Below are positions 25,914-35,304 of a stretch of DNA of 64,000 nucleotides, in pieces. Location of the stretch: assembly GCA_903833215.1 (NCBI GenBank), contig CAILEM010000067.1, positions 62,001-126,000 of the forward strand. The letters run 5' to 3'. A program made the translations under genes and the position numbers. The notes below the pieces were generated by a model, which worked only from the letters and a program-made list of their open reading frames with translations, made no database searches and was not told the origin of the DNA. This DNA is from an uncultured Armatimonadota bacterium. GTDB taxonomy: Bacteria; Armatimonadota; Fimbriimonadia; Fimbriimonadales; Fimbriimonadaceae. The first letter of the stretch is position 1, and the number at the start of each line of letters is the position of its first letter.

Positions 25914-25964
25914 CCGACCAACGGGCCGTGACTTCCGTCGTGGAAGCCATAGCCTGTTGGTCGG
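25914..25964 (-). terminator. long two-tier hairpin downstream of thrS
   Basis: CCGACCAAC and GTTGGTCGG make a perfect 9-bp outer stem, with an inner CTTCC/GGAAG pair. It begins nine bases after the thrS stop. There is no run of T after it on the minus strand, so it may be a Rho-dependent or RNA-stabilising element instead of a classical intrinsic terminator. Confidence 0.45.
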
Positions 25965-25972
25965 CTGAGAAC

Positions 25973-27772
25973 CTACCGGCTAGGGGTGATTTTCTCGATG
26001 AAGGCTTCGAGAGTCATCGCACCTAAGTCGCCATCTTCCCGACTTCTTACGCCGACGGTGCCCATCTCAATATCCCGGTCACCCAAGACCAGCATGTACG
26101 GCACTTTCTGGAGTTGTGCTTCGCGGATCTTTTTACCAAGAGTCTCCCTTCGCTCGTCGACTTGCACTCTGAGTTTGTGCGTGTCTCTGAGTTTCAAATA
26201 GAGTTCCTTGGCGGCGTCGACGTGTCGATCTGAAATCGGCAGAATCGCGATCTGAACTGGAGCGAGCCAGAACGGGAAGGCTCCCGCATACTGCTCCGTA
26301 AGCAATCCAATCATTCGCTCAAGCGATCCGAACGGAGCGCGGTGGATCATGATCGGTCGGTGAGGCTTGCTATCCTCGCCGATGTACTCCAACTCAAACC
26401 GCTCAGGCAGGTTGTAGTCCACCTGAACCGTTCCCATCTGCCAATCGCGACCAAGTGCGTCCTTGATGATGAGGTCCAGTTTGGGACCATAGAATGCAGC
26501 GTCTCCAACCGAAACGAAGTAATCCACACCCATCTTTTGGCACGCCTGTTCGATGGCAGACGTTGCCGCGGTCCAGTTGTCATCGTGGCCGATGTACTTA
26601 TCGCTTGCAGGATCCTTTGTTCCCAAACGAGCTTTGAAGTCCTTCAGGCCAAGTCGATTGAGAACCGTCTTCATCAGGTCAACAACGCCAATGAACTCCT
26701 CGAGCAACTGATCGGGCCGGACGAAGAGGTGGGCGTCGTCTTGCGTGAATCCGCGAGCTCGTAGGATGCCAGTGACTTCGCCGCTCTGCTCGTATCGGTG
26801 CACCGTACCGAACTCAGCGTAGCGCACGGGCAAGTCACGGTAGGACCGCATCTGAGACTGATAGATCTCGATGTGGAATGGGCAGTTCATGGGTTTGAGA
26901 ATGTAAGTTTCTTTCTCCTCATCCTCCATGAACGGGAACATCTTGTCCTTGTAGGTGATCACATGTCCAGACTTCTCGTAAAGGCGAATGCTGGCGATTT
27001 GTGGAGTTACCACTGGCTCGTAGCCGCGCTTCAGCTGTTCGTCCTTTAGGAACCCGACCATCGTATCGCGCAAGGTTGCTCCCTTAGGCAGCCACAACGG
27101 CAATCCAGGTCCAACTCTTGGCGAGAACATGAACAGTCCAAGCTCGCGACCGAGAATTCGGTGATCGCGCTTCCGCGCCTCTTCCAGGTTATGGAGGTGC
27201 GTTTCTAGTTCTTCTTGAGTTTCGAATGCCGTTCCATAAATTCTCGTAAGTTGCTTGTTCTTAACGTCGCCGCGCCAATACGCTCCAGCGATCGACATCA
27301 GCTTGAAGTGCTTTACTTCCTTCGTCGTATCAACGTGAGGTCCACGACAAAGATCGATGAAACGGTGCAAGACACCCGCTCGGTCGGTGCGCTGCTGATC
27401 GTAGAAGCTGATTTCTTGGCCGTCGGGCACTGCTTCCAACAATTGAAGCTTGTACTCGGCGACTTCGGGTCCTTGACCAAGGGTCGTTTCTTCCAGGATT
27501 TTCGTGCGTGCGGCGTCACGGTCTTCGGCCACGATGCGAACAATCCGCTGATCGAGCTTTGCCAGCTCTTTCATCTTCACCTCAATTTTGGTGAGATCTT
27601 CTTCGCGAATCGGGACGGACGAATCGACGTCGTAATAGAATCCATTTTCAATCGGAGGGCCGATTGCGAGTTTGATTCCAGGATAAAGCTCCGTAAGAGC
27701 TTGGGCCATCAAGTGAGCGGCTGAATGGCGTAATCGATAAAGATAACTTTCTTCGTAAACAGGTGCTTCCAT
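25973..27772 (-). CDS. thrS: threonyl-tRNA synthetase without N-terminal TGS domain
   Basis: The 599-residue enzyme charges tRNA-Thr. It begins almost directly with the editing domain (HSAAHLMAQAL at about residue 17, the HxxxH site; CRGPHVD at about 145), continues with the class II core (motif 2 region AEFGTVHRYEQSGEVTG; LKPMNCPFHIEIY with the zinc Cys; RGFTQDDAHLF; MIHRAPFGSLERMIG motif 3) and ends with the anticodon-binding domain (VPYMLVLGDRD). The usual ~60-residue TGS domain is missing, and upstream sequence contains no in-frame coding extension. The ATG at 27772 is supported by GGGAGGT seven bases upstream; a start at 27793 is less likely. Confidence 0.95.
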   Translation of the reverse strand: MEAPVYEESYLYRLRHSAAHLMAQALTELYPGIKLAIGPPIENGFYYDVDSSVPIREEDLTKIEVKMKELAKLDQRIVRIVAEDRDAARTKILEETTLGQGPEVAEYKLQLLEAVPDGQEISFYDQQRTDRAGVLHRFIDLCRGPHVDTTKEVKHFKLMSIAGAYWRGDVKNKQLTRIYGTAFETQEELETHLHNLEEARKRDHRILGRELGLFMFSPRVGPGLPLWLPKGATLRDTMVGFLKDEQLKRGYEPVVTPQIASIRLYEKSGHVITYKDKMFPFMEDEEKETYILKPMNCPFHIEIYQSQMRSYRDLPVRYAEFGTVHRYEQSGEVTGILRARGFTQDDAHLFVRPDQLLEEFIGVVDLMKTVLNRLGLKDFKARLGTKDPASDKYIGHDDNWTAATSAIEQACQKMGVDYFVSVGDAAFYGPKLDLIIKDALGRDWQMGTVQVDYNLPERFELEYIGEDSKPHRPIMIHRAPFGSLERMIGLLTEQYAGAFPFWLAPVQIAILPISDRHVDAAKELYLKLRDTHKLRVQVDERRETLGKKIREAQLQKVPYMLVLGDRDIEMGTVGVRSREDGDLGAMTLEAFIEKITPSR

Positions 27773-27814
27773 AAGTCTAACCTCCCATACCAAGGGATCG
27801 AGTTGTCAGAGGGA

Positions 27815-27820
27815 ATTATA
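27815..27820 (-). promoter_or_regulatory. candidate -10 element for thrS
   Basis: A perfect TATAAT on the minus strand lies 42 bases before the thrS ATG. The -35 region is weak. No T-box-like stem or anti-terminator is visible in the short leader, so thrS is probably not controlled by tRNA-sensing attenuation here. Confidence 0.45.
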
Positions 27821-27914
27821 CTGTCTTGAACAATTCGGGCGAAATATCAGTCCATATCTCACGGGGTGAGATCAACTGGCCCCGAATTCAATATCCAAAC
27901 GGAACCCAAGCCTA

Positions 27915-28766
27915 GTGAAACAAATCGCCCTCATCTTTGGCCTCCTTGCCACTCAAGCTTCGCTGGCCCAGTCGGCAGATCCCAACGAAGTTGTCCTTCA
28001 AGATGCGCTACGGCAACTGTCGTTTCAACAGACCCTATTTCTGCAACTCAACGGGTCGGTAACTTTTCACGGCAAGGTCACGCCTGTGGTATCGAACCTG
28101 TCCTGGTCAGCGAATACCGCGGGGACGACGCCGACGATGCAAGTGGATCTAAAGTCCTACGTGAATGGCGCACTCGTCAAGCGGATTGTTGGCGACGGCA
28201 GCACCCTTTGGTCATACGATCTCAAACAGCACCAATATTCAGCAACGTCTTATGGCGGCACGCCCGGCCTTGCTCGCCCAGAAGGTTACGTCTCGCATCT
28301 GCTCAGCGACCTCAATTGGGCAGCGACTGGTTCCGATGGGTACCTCGCCAAACTGTTGCGTCAGATTTATAATCCAGCAAACCTGAATTACGAAAGCTGG
28401 ATGCCAGGGATTCCTACCATTCAGTTGAGGCAGGGTATTCCCCAGAAGGATCCCGTCAATCCTGATGTCATCTACTACCCCTCAGCTGGAAACGACTTCT
28501 ACTTCTATAACGCTAGCCCCAGAAGAACGATCGTCATGCAGATTGCTTCGGGATTGACATCTCCAACGGGTGGTGCTCCGGTCTCGGGCCTCGAAAACGT
28601 GTATTTCAATCAGCTTGATATGGTTGGCAAAGACAGCAAGCTGACGCAGTGGATTATCACTCCCTACTCCGGAATCGTATTTGACCAAGACCTGTTCACC
28701 CCTTATGGCGGCAAGTATCTGTATGGCTGGAAGATGATTGTCGCACCGCGACCAGTAACGCGTTAG
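27915..28766 (+). CDS. hypothetical exported protein
   Basis: The 283-residue product starts at GTG with a good signal peptide (MKQIALIFGLLATQASLAQS). The body is beta-rich: QQTLFLQLNGSVTFHGKVTPVVSNLSWSAN, TMQVDLKSYVNGALVKRIVGDGSTLWSYDLKQHQYSATSYGG, and YGGKYLYGWKM near the end. The opening resembles LolA-like or outer-membrane lipoprotein-sorting beta sheets ('gdg.tlw.yd...qy') but the rest does not let me assign a family. It is divergent from thrS and overlaps the convergent gene at 28763 by four bases. Confidence 0.65.
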   Translation: MKQIALIFGLLATQASLAQSADPNEVVLQDALRQLSFQQTLFLQLNGSVTFHGKVTPVVSNLSWSANTAGTTPTMQVDLKSYVNGALVKRIVGDGSTLWSYDLKQHQYSATSYGGTPGLARPEGYVSHLLSDLNWAATGSDGYLAKLLRQIYNPANLNYESWMPGIPTIQLRQGIPQKDPVNPDVIYYPSAGNDFYFYNASPRRTIVMQIASGLTSPTGGAPVSGLENVYFNQLDMVGKDSKLTQWIITPYSGIVFDQDLFTPYGGKYLYGWKMIVAPRPVTR

Positions 28767-29227
28767 TCGGTCGCTTTCGCCGAACCCATCAAGCGATTTC
28801 GAAATCTCTCCCAGCTTTCCTCGGTTGGAACTCCAACCATCAATGGGTCCAGAACTCCGTCACGAAGAATTGCGCCAAAGCTTCGACTTGGCCGGTCGGG
28901 CTGGATAAGCTGACGCCACTCCTCTGCGTGCTCGGCAATGCCAACGAGGTGCCGTAGGCTAACTGGCGTTACAGCAAGCGCGTTACTGTGCACTTTGAGG
29001 GTGGGAGAATCCAGGAAATAAAGCGTCAGGCAGAGCTCCGATGGTGCTGCTTCTTCGACGAGTTTCCGCCAAATGGCGAGTTCGGAAAAAGCACTCAGGT
29101 CAAAGCCACCTAACAAAACGTACGAACTCGCACCGTCGATCTTCGGGCCCTGCAGTAGGTTTCCAACGACAGGGGGAGCTACAGCTGGCTCCATCTCACG
29201 TGTGCTGTAGCCTTGCCTCCAAAGCAT
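28763..29227 (-). CDS. hypothetical protein downstream of tlpA
   Basis: The 154-residue product has no signal or membrane segment. It contains SSYVLLGGFDLSAFSELAIWRKLVEEAAPSELCLTLYF in the centre and a C-terminal helical part (ESWERFRNRLMGS). The gene begins at the base after the TlpA stop, so it is almost certainly co-translated with it. A link to thiol chemistry is only contextual. It overlaps the convergent gene 27915-28766 by four bases. Confidence 0.6.
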   Translation of the reverse strand: MLWRQGYSTREMEPAVAPPVVGNLLQGPKIDGASSYVLLGGFDLSAFSELAIWRKLVEEAAPSELCLTLYFLDSPTLKVHSNALAVTPVSLRHLVGIAEHAEEWRQLIQPDRPSRSFGAILRDGVLDPLMVGVPTEESWERFRNRLMGSAKATD

Positions 29228-29743
29228 CTATTTCAGTGCGTCAGCAACGGCCTTGTTGATGGCCGCTTCTTCTTCGGCATTAATGCCAACGCCAGAGTAG
29301 ACGACCTTGCCATCTTTTCCGACGACAAGGGTCGTGGGAAGCTGGATGACATGGTTGGCGTTTGTGGCGGACTTTGCTTCGTCGGTGTAGAACGGATAGT
29401 CGATATTATTCTTCGCTTGAAATTCGTTTACCAATTGAGGAGATTCCGTCGAAATCGCGAGAATCTCGAAGTTTTTCGTCTGATTGTCGTGCCACAACCT
29501 CTGTAGATTAGGAATCGCCATCCTACAAGGGCCACACCACGTTGCCCAAAAGTCGATGAGCACGACCTTCCCTTTGAAGTCCTTGAGGCTCACCGATTTC
29601 GTCGGCTCATTTGCGGGATTCACGGTGAAGTCCGGTGCCATCTGCCCTACGGCAGGAATATCCTCTGGCGCACCGCACCCAATGAGGGCAGAACCCAACG
29701 CGATCAAGATGAGAAATCGTGAGATGGACACTTGGACAATCAT
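29228..29743 (-). CDS. TlpA-family thiol:disulfide oxidoreductase lipoprotein
   Basis: The 171-residue protein has a lipoprotein signal peptide with lipobox LIGC (Cys23), then a thioredoxin fold starting IPAVGQMAPDFTV. The active site is WCGPC at about residues 69-73 in LIDFWATWCGPCRMAIPNL, and the cis-Pro loop is QLPTTLVVGKDGKVV. Such proteins reduce periplasmic disulfides, for example in cytochrome c maturation. It lies nine bases after the peptidase E gene and abuts the following hypothetical gene, forming a three-gene unit. No ccm or cytochrome gene is nearby. Confidence 0.9.
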   Translation of the reverse strand: MIVQVSISRFLILIALGSALIGCGAPEDIPAVGQMAPDFTVNPANEPTKSVSLKDFKGKVVLIDFWATWCGPCRMAIPNLQRLWHDNQTKNFEILAISTESPQLVNEFQAKNNIDYPFYTDEAKSATNANHVIQLPTTLVVGKDGKVVYSGVGINAEEEAAINKAVADALK

Positions 29744-29752
29744 ACGCCAAGA

Positions 29753-30505
29753 TTAACCATCCGCGCGAGATTGAAGTTCTCGAATGGACCGGTAGTCGTC
29801 ATGTGGCTCCAAGATTTCGTGAACAATTTCGCCGTTCAGACTAAAAATCAGGTGGGCTTTCGAGTCCGGTGCTGAAGACAATATTCGGTACTCGTCATCC
29901 CTCACCTGAATCGCACAACAATCATCGAGGCCAATACCCACCCCTGTCTCAGCTAGCATCATTTGGCTAAATTCCTGCAGCCGGAACGACTCACCTTTCG
30001 TATGAGGACATGCAACGAGGTCAATGATTCCTAGACAATCGAGCCGTGCCGTCAGGACGCCGGGAATATTCTCATATTGAGGCCAATCGCTGTTTCCAAC
30101 CCGGAACCAACATATCGCTCCGGCACTGAGTCCTGCGACAGGCTTTCCGCTTGCTACAAATTTTCGGATTTCACGATCCAACCCTACGGACTGCCACTTT
30201 TCGAGCATTGCCTTCGTGTTGCCACCACCCACGTAAATCAGGTCAGCCCACTCAAGCTTGGAAACGATCGTCGGCAACCAACTGTCGGCAGAATAGAGCC
30301 TCAAGACATCCACGTCGCATGCAAGACGATCTCGATACGTTGCTTCGATTGCCGCAACGTAATCCTCGCTGTCCATTGCAGCGGTTGGAATAAAGAGAAG
30401 TTTCGGCCGATCCAAGTCTGCTTGGCACACAAATCGACGGTCTATTGAGAGAGTGCCTCCACCTCCAACGTCTCCACCGCCGATAGCAATGATGTTCCGT
30501 GTCAC
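29753..30505 (-). CDS. peptidase E family serine peptidase (S51)
   Basis: The 250-residue protein shows the S51 pattern: IIAIGGGDVGGGG at the start, PKLLFIPTAAMDSEDYVAAIEATY, a GGGNTKAML loop (residues ~92-100) and the nucleophile elbow PVAGLSAGAICWF with Ser in LSAGA. Peptidase E cleaves Asp-X dipeptides; related members process cyanophycin. The histidine is probably in VACPHTKGESFR, fitting the family Ser-His-Glu arrangement. Start is GTG. It leads the short operon with tlpA and the gene at 28763. Confidence 0.87.
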   Translation of the reverse strand: MTRNIIAIGGGDVGGGGTLSIDRRFVCQADLDRPKLLFIPTAAMDSEDYVAAIEATYRDRLACDVDVLRLYSADSWLPTIVSKLEWADLIYVGGGNTKAMLEKWQSVGLDREIRKFVASGKPVAGLSAGAICWFRVGNSDWPQYENIPGVLTARLDCLGIIDLVACPHTKGESFRLQEFSQMMLAETGVGIGLDDCCAIQVRDDEYRILSSAPDSKAHLIFSLNGEIVHEILEPHDDYRSIRELQSRADG

Positions 30506-30595
30506 GCACTATTTTGACTCCAGTTACCACGGTTACTGCAACTGGAGCCAAAATACTCACATATGGTCCCGTTGATGGGACTAGATCCAAGGGAA

Positions 30596-31477
30596 TTAGG
30601 GTGTCGTCGGGTTCCTTCTCCAGTCATTGTCGTTGTACGAACGCCAAGTCTGGTTGATGTTCTTCCACTTTGCATGGAAATCTGAATACGCGATGTTCAC
30701 TCCGCCTTGGATATCAAGATATCCGCCGCCAGCGCCACTTGGGCTTGTTCCCGCCTTGTAGGTCACCTTGCGGTCACCGTGTCTTGGCCAAAGCCTTGAC
30801 TGCAGGGCAGCGGCACTTACAATGGCGCCGCCGGTCGTCACATTGCCAGCAGTGTCGTCAAAAGCCCAAGGCTGGGGATAGAGGCCACCGCGAGAAGGTG
30901 ATCCATCCGCGCGTGCTGCATCTGCGAGAACGATAAAGTTTGCGGGGGAGGCCAGGCTCGTCGCCGTTACGGTTTCATTGAAGCCGAAATCAGGGTTCGC
31001 TTGATACCAAGCCTGCTTGCTGGCACCGGGGAGGTTTGCCTCGTTGCTGTTGCTGCCGTAGTCCACCGTCCACCACTGCTTCGTTCCTGCTACAGGCCAC
31101 GCGGGTGAAGTGGGATCTTTCCAAACGCCACCTTCATTCGAAGTAGGGGTTGGAAGGTTGTTGCCAGATTTGGTGTACGGCCCGAGTTTGTATCGAATTG
31201 GGTAGGGCTCAACCTGATCGGCACTGGTGGCAGTCGTGTAGTTGGGTGACGTTCGCTCCGTGACACTGTTTGGAAAAGTGTCATCTGCATCAGCAATATA
31301 GAGCGCATAGGCGAGTCCGAGTTGCTTCACATTCGATACACCGACCGACTTCTTTGCGGCATCTTTGGCTTGCGCAAATACAGGGAACAAAATGGCGGCC
31401 AGGATCGCGATGATGGCGATGACGACGAGTAGTTCGATAAGGGTAAAGCCCCTGCGGCTTGTTTGCGGGTTAATCAT
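30596..31477 (-). CDS. type II/IV pseudopilin, H-X9-DG-like family
   Basis: The 293-residue protein has the canonical prepilin signal [10 protein letters not shown] (cleavage after Gly10, Glu at mature position 5) followed by a long hydrophobic helix [26 protein letters not shown] and [20 protein letters not shown]. The C-terminal part has [11 protein letters not shown] and [14 protein letters not shown], a degenerate version of the H-x9-DG ending of this family. It is transported and assembled by a pilus or type II secretion-like system, with processing by a prepilin peptidase not in the window. Many paralogues per genome are typical in Armatimonadota and Planctomycetota. It may be a substrate of the system at 47697-53998. 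Confidence 0.9.
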   Translation of the reverse strand: MINPQTSRRGFTLIELLVVIAIIAILAAILFPVFAQAKDAAKKSVGVSNVKQLGLAYALYIADADDTFPNSVTERTSPNYTTATSADQVEPYPIRYKLGPYTKSGNNLPTPTSNEGGVWKDPTSPAWPVAGTKQWWTVDYGSNSNEANLPGASKQAWYQANPDFGFNETVTATSLASPANFIVLADAARADGSPSRGGLYPQPWAFDDTAGNVTTGGAIVSAAALQSRLWPRHGDRKVTYKAGTSPSGAGGGYLDIQGGVNIAYSDFHAKWKNINQTWRSYNDNDWRRNPTTP

Positions 31478-31689
31478 TTGGTTTGACTCGAGTGAAGTTG
31501 AAATTAATGATGACAGCGGAACGGTATATAATCGATTTAGACTACCAATTAACTAGACTTATACGAACGTCGAATGTTCCCGGGCAGAATCAACGGAAGA
31601 TTGTTAGTCGCAACCTACGTTTGGCTGTGGCGCTCCTGTTTGTTAATTTGGGAGGTTCACCTTAATCGTTAGGTATCCTTCCCCTCCGA

Positions 31690-33150
31690 GTGTCGACCAC
31701 AGTTGAAAGGCTTGATGATCCAAAACTCACTGGTTCCGAAAACCCGAATGTAGTGGTGTGGAAGCTGGCATGGCCCGCTGTAGCCTTAAATTCGCTCCAG
31801 GTCATCAACCAACTGCTTGATCGAGGTTTCATCGGGCATCTTCCCCCGTCTGCCTTAACCGCTCATGGCGGAGCGATCAACGTCATGTTCTTGATGTTCT
31901 CGCTTGCGGTGGCGGTCGCAACGGGTGCAACAGCGCTCGTTAGCCGAGCATTCGGAGCAGGAGATCCTGCCGAGTATCGCTTGGCGAGTCGACAAGCCAT
32001 TCGAATTGCGATCATGTGCGGCTTCGTTATGGCCGTAGTCACCGCATTGACCGGCCCGATTGTTGCTCGAACCGTTCTGCCTGCTACCGATCACGAATCC
32101 ATCCACGTGATGATGCAGTTTCTGCTGGTGTATGCCTCTAGTCTGCCTGCGATTTACATCATCCAAACCCTAGCCGGTTCGTTGCGAGGCATTGGTGATA
32201 CCAAGAGCCCAATGTACATTTCGGGCCTGCAAATATTGAGCCACATGGCCCTTAACTGCTTCCTCATCTTTCCCACCCACGTGGTAAGCCCATGGGGAGG
32301 TCTTTTTTCGTTCGTGCTGCCCGGCGCGAACATGGGGTTAGTCGGCGCAGGCACGTCTTTGTCGATTAGTTCTTGCGGTTCTGCCATCGCCTACTTGGTC
32401 TTTGTTAAGCGCACACCCCTGGGGAGCCTTTGGGGGTTGCAGCTTCCGGAAGTCAGTTGGGTCATCCGTATCCTGAAAATCGCCCTGCCCGCAGCCCTGA
32501 TGGCGACGTTACGTGTTCTATCGCTTACCGTCTTTACGATCATCTTGGCGATGGTGCCAAATGCATCCACCGCAATTGGCGCGATGAGCACTGCATTTGC
32601 CATCGAATCCGTGATGTTCATGCCATCGTTTGGGCTTTCGGTAGCAGCAGGTGCACTCGTCGGACAAAGCCTCGGCATGAAGCGTCCCGATCGAGCAGAG
32701 CGCCTTGGCTGGACCGCGGCAAATCATGGCGCCATCGTCACGTTCTTGCTCGCCGTTCCAATCTTCTTCCTTGCCCCCGCAATTGGCTCGGCCCTCCTCG
32801 GAGACAAGCCGCTGATGGTTTCAGAAGCCGTCACCCTCATCAGGTACCTATGCCTCACGGAGACGCTTTTTGCCTACGCGATGGTCGTGATCGGCGCTAT
32901 GCAGGGCGCAGGCGACACAGTAAGACCGATGTGGATTTCATTGTTTGCGTTGTGGGGCGTACGGGTCCCACTCGCGTTCTTCCTCGCTCTCCCAGCCGGA
33001 TTCCTCGTATTCCCGTGGCTACGGATGCCGTTTGGGCTTGGTATGGGTGCCAATGGCGCTTGGATATCGATGGCATTAACTCAAGGCCTTCAAGGCATCC
33101 TTGCCCCCGCGTTCTTCAAGCAGGGTGCTTGGAAAACGAAGAAGGTTTGA
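31690..33150 (+). CDS. MATE family efflux transporter
   Basis: The 486-residue integral membrane protein has about 12 hydrophobic segments in two similar halves, as in MATE Na+/H+-coupled multidrug exporters. Diagnostic phrases are LAWPAVALNSLQVINQLLDRGFIGHL at the N-terminus, ATGATALVSRAFGAGD in the first half, GSLRGIGDTKSPMY, and their counterparts GALVGQSLGMKRPDRAERLG and GAMQGAGDTVRPMW in the second half. Start is GTG, with no clear Shine-Dalgarno. The 3' end overlaps the end of folP (convergent) by 35 bases. A plus-strand TATAAT at 31527 is too distant and lacks a -35. Confidence 0.92.
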   Translation: MSTTVERLDDPKLTGSENPNVVVWKLAWPAVALNSLQVINQLLDRGFIGHLPPSALTAHGGAINVMFLMFSLAVAVATGATALVSRAFGAGDPAEYRLASRQAIRIAIMCGFVMAVVTALTGPIVARTVLPATDHESIHVMMQFLLVYASSLPAIYIIQTLAGSLRGIGDTKSPMYISGLQILSHMALNCFLIFPTHVVSPWGGLFSFVLPGANMGLVGAGTSLSISSCGSAIAYLVFVKRTPLGSLWGLQLPEVSWVIRILKIALPAALMATLRVLSLTVFTIILAMVPNASTAIGAMSTAFAIESVMFMPSFGLSVAAGALVGQSLGMKRPDRAERLGWTAANHGAIVTFLLAVPIFFLAPAIGSALLGDKPLMVSEAVTLIRYLCLTETLFAYAMVVIGAMQGAGDTVRPMWISLFALWGVRVPLAFFLALPAGFLVFPWLRMPFGLGMGANGAWISMALTQGLQGILAPAFFKQGAWKTKKV

Positions 33151-33949
33151 GAATGGCAGCAGTAACATCGATTGCCTGCCTCGCTTCTTTCACGTCATGA
33201 GCGCGAATAATGCGGGCACCCGCCGCTTGAGCCAGTGTCTGAGCCGCTAAAGTGCCAGGCAGTCTCTGATCGGCAGGAGCGCCACCCGCAATAACTCCGA
33301 TCGTACTCTTTCGACTCACGCCAATAAGCACCGGGAAACCCTCGGCAACGAGAGTGGGAAGTTGGTTCAGCAACTGCAAGTTGTGCAGGGGCGTTTTGCC
33401 AAAACCTATTCCTGGATCGAGCCAAATGTGGTTCGCCGCGATTCCGGCGCTCACAGCTTGATTGGCACGATCTACTAAGAACGCCACCACTTCGGAAACC
33501 ACATCTTCGTATTCCGGCTTCGCTTGCATGGTTTGAGGTGCGCCTTTCATGTGCATGATGCACACCGTACATCCCATTTGGCTGCAGATTGCCATCATTG
33601 CCGGATCTTGCATGCCTGTCACGTCATTGACGATTGCCACACCTGACTCAAGAGCCCGACGTGCGACATCGGGTTTGCGGGTGTCGATCGACACCGGTAT
33701 TCCCATTGAAGTGAGAGCTTCGATGACAGGAAGAACCCTTCGAAGTTCCTCATCGACCGTGACAGTTTCTGCCCCAGGGCGCGTAGATTCGCCTCCAACG
33801 TCAATGAGGTCAGCGCCCTCCGCCATCATTCGAATGGCAGAATCGATAGCGTCTCTATAGTGGTAATTGACTCCCTGTTCACTGAAGGAGTCCGGCGTAA
33901 CATTGAGGATTCCCATCAACGCCGGACGCCCTTCGGGGAGCCGAAACAA
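33116..33949 (-). CDS. folP: dihydropteroate synthase
   Basis: The 277-residue TIM-barrel enzyme condenses p-aminobenzoate with hydroxymethyl-dihydropterin diphosphate in folate synthesis. Motifs in order: MGILNVTPDSFSE (residues ~12-24), DLIDVGGESTRPGAE, IPVSIDTRKPDVA, AIVNDVTGMQDP, WLDPGIGFGKTPLHN and VLIGVSRKSTIG. Start is TTG at 33949, two bases after the lysC stop, with GAGGT ten bases upstream. It is the last gene of the AKR-ACT-lysC-folP run. Confidence 0.96.
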   Translation of the reverse strand: MFRLPEGRPALMGILNVTPDSFSEQGVNYHYRDAIDSAIRMMAEGADLIDVGGESTRPGAETVTVDEELRRVLPVIEALTSMGIPVSIDTRKPDVARRALESGVAIVNDVTGMQDPAMMAICSQMGCTVCIMHMKGAPQTMQAKPEYEDVVSEVVAFLVDRANQAVSAGIAANHIWLDPGIGFGKTPLHNLQLLNQLPTLVAEGFPVLIGVSRKSTIGVIAGGAPADQRLPGTLAAQTLAQAAGARIIRAHDVKEARQAIDVTAAILKPSSFSKHPA

Positions 33950-33951
33950 TG

Positions 33952-35304
33952 CTAGCGAACCTCAGCCAACTGGAACCGGTCGTGGAGGAGCTTCACAGCA
34001 CGATTCATTTCCGCTTCTGGAACCAACACGCTCAAGGAGTAGTCGCTATCGCTGGTCTGCAAGACCGTCACTTGTCCGTCCGTCAAGGTGGTCAAAACAT
34101 CAAGGAACAAGCCTGCCTGCTGCATGTATTCATGGCCTACCAACGAGACCATTGTGCAGCCCTCGGTCAGTAACGCCGTAATGCGATGGACGGTCCCTAA
34201 AATTCCGAGAAGTGCCGCCTGAGTCTCCACTTCTCGCGAGGCCGTTTGCCCAATCTGGAATAAATAGACCCGTCGGTCTTCACCCACAACCGGAATGACC
34301 AATCCATCTAGTACGTTCTCTACGATTGGATACTGCGACCGCGGCACCGCGAAGCCCGTACTGCTTGGGCTCAGATTGACCATGAACAAGCTAATTCCGT
34401 AGCGCGACATGGTCTCGTAGATTCGGCTCTCAAGCATTGCTCTATCGGCATCCGTCGCCTGAGCCATGTCAAATTGAAGGTACACCAGCTTGCCGGTATG
34501 AGTCACACCCGTCACTCGCCGGCCTGGGAATCGTTCTCTCGGCACAATCTCGGTCCCTTCATCATCTGAGAAGGTGTTCTTGACCCACAGGGGAATGCCG
34601 TAATTCATCGCAACTTCGGCAGCACGAGGGTGGACGACCTTTGCACCAAGGTGAGCGATCTCGGCGACCTCGTCATAAGTGACCTTGCGCAAAGTTGGAG
34701 CTTCTTTGACGGCATCTGGATCCGCTGTTTTAATCCCATCGACGTCGGTATAGATCTCCACGGACTCTGCTTGCAGCGCCGCACCAATGGCTGCACCCGT
34801 GGTGTCAGAGCCGCCTCGACCCAACGTCGTCAATTCCCCACCAGGCGCTCCTTCATCGGCCACGAAGACACCCTGGAAACCACAGACGACCGGGATGTTC
34901 CCACGCTCTAGGCTTTTGAAGATGCTTACGGGATGAATGGCAACAATACGAGCATTGCCGTACACACCGTCGGTCCGGATTCCAGCCTGTCCACCCCGAA
35001 ACACTTGAGCACTGTGACCCAACGTTTTCAAGGTATGAGCAAAAATAACTGCAGATAGGATTTCGCCACACGCGAGAAGGAGATCCAACTCGCGGGCGTC
35101 AGGTTCTACATCCGGATCGATCTCACGCAACACGTTGATGAGCGTGTCGGTCGCGTATGGAGCCCCTTTGCGGCCTATTGCGCTCACGACGACGACAGGT
35201 GAAAAACCCTGCTCTTTTGCAGAAATGACGCGGAGCGCCGAGGTCATTCTTGCCTCAGGCTTTCCGACGCTCGTTCCGCCGAATTTCATAACCTTAATTC
35301 GCAT
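33952..35304 (-). CDS. lysC: aspartate kinase
   Basis: The 450-residue enzyme phosphorylates aspartate, the entry to lysine, threonine and methionine synthesis. Seen: KVMKFGGTSVG at residues 4-14, VVVVSAIGRKG, TLGRGGSDTTGAAIGAALQAESVEIYTDVDGI, ADPDAV, and LRKVTYDEVAEIAHLGAKVVHPRA. The C-terminal third (from about 295) contains two ACT domains (LVYLQFDMAQATDADRAMLESRIYE; LGILGTVHRITALLTEGCTMVSLVGHE), so it should be allosterically controlled. Its start overlaps the end of a separate ACT protein gene by 11 bases. Confidence 0.95.
   Translation of the reverse strand: MRIKVMKFGGTSVGKPEARMTSALRVISAKEQGFSPVVVVSAIGRKGAPYATDTLINVLREIDPDVEPDARELDLLLACGEILSAVIFAHTLKTLGHSAQVFRGGQAGIRTDGVYGNARIVAIHPVSIFKSLERGNIPVVCGFQGVFVADEGAPGGELTTLGRGGSDTTGAAIGAALQAESVEIYTDVDGIKTADPDAVKEAPTLRKVTYDEVAEIAHLGAKVVHPRAAEVAMNYGIPLWVKNTFSDDEGTEIVPRERFPGRRVTGVTHTGKLVYLQFDMAQATDADRAMLESRIYETMSRYGISLFMVNLSPSSTGFAVPRSQYPIVENVLDGLVIPVVGEDRRVYLFQIGQTASREVETQAALLGILGTVHRITALLTEGCTMVSLVGHEYMQQAGLFLDVLTTLTDGQVTVLQTSDSDYSLSVLVPEAEMNRAVKLLHDRFQLAEVR

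Noticed and set aside
27773-27914. T-box leader before thrS
   Set aside because: The leader between the candidate -10 and the start is only about 40 bases, too short for specifier and anti-terminator stems.
31527-31532. TATAAT as promoter of the MATE gene
   Set aside because: It lies about 160 bases upstream of the start, lacks a -35 at the right distance, and the region is AT-rich.
32430-33200. 256-codon plus-strand open frame
   Set aside because: It overlaps the MATE transporter gene in another frame and has the Arg/His/Cys-rich composition of a shadow frame.
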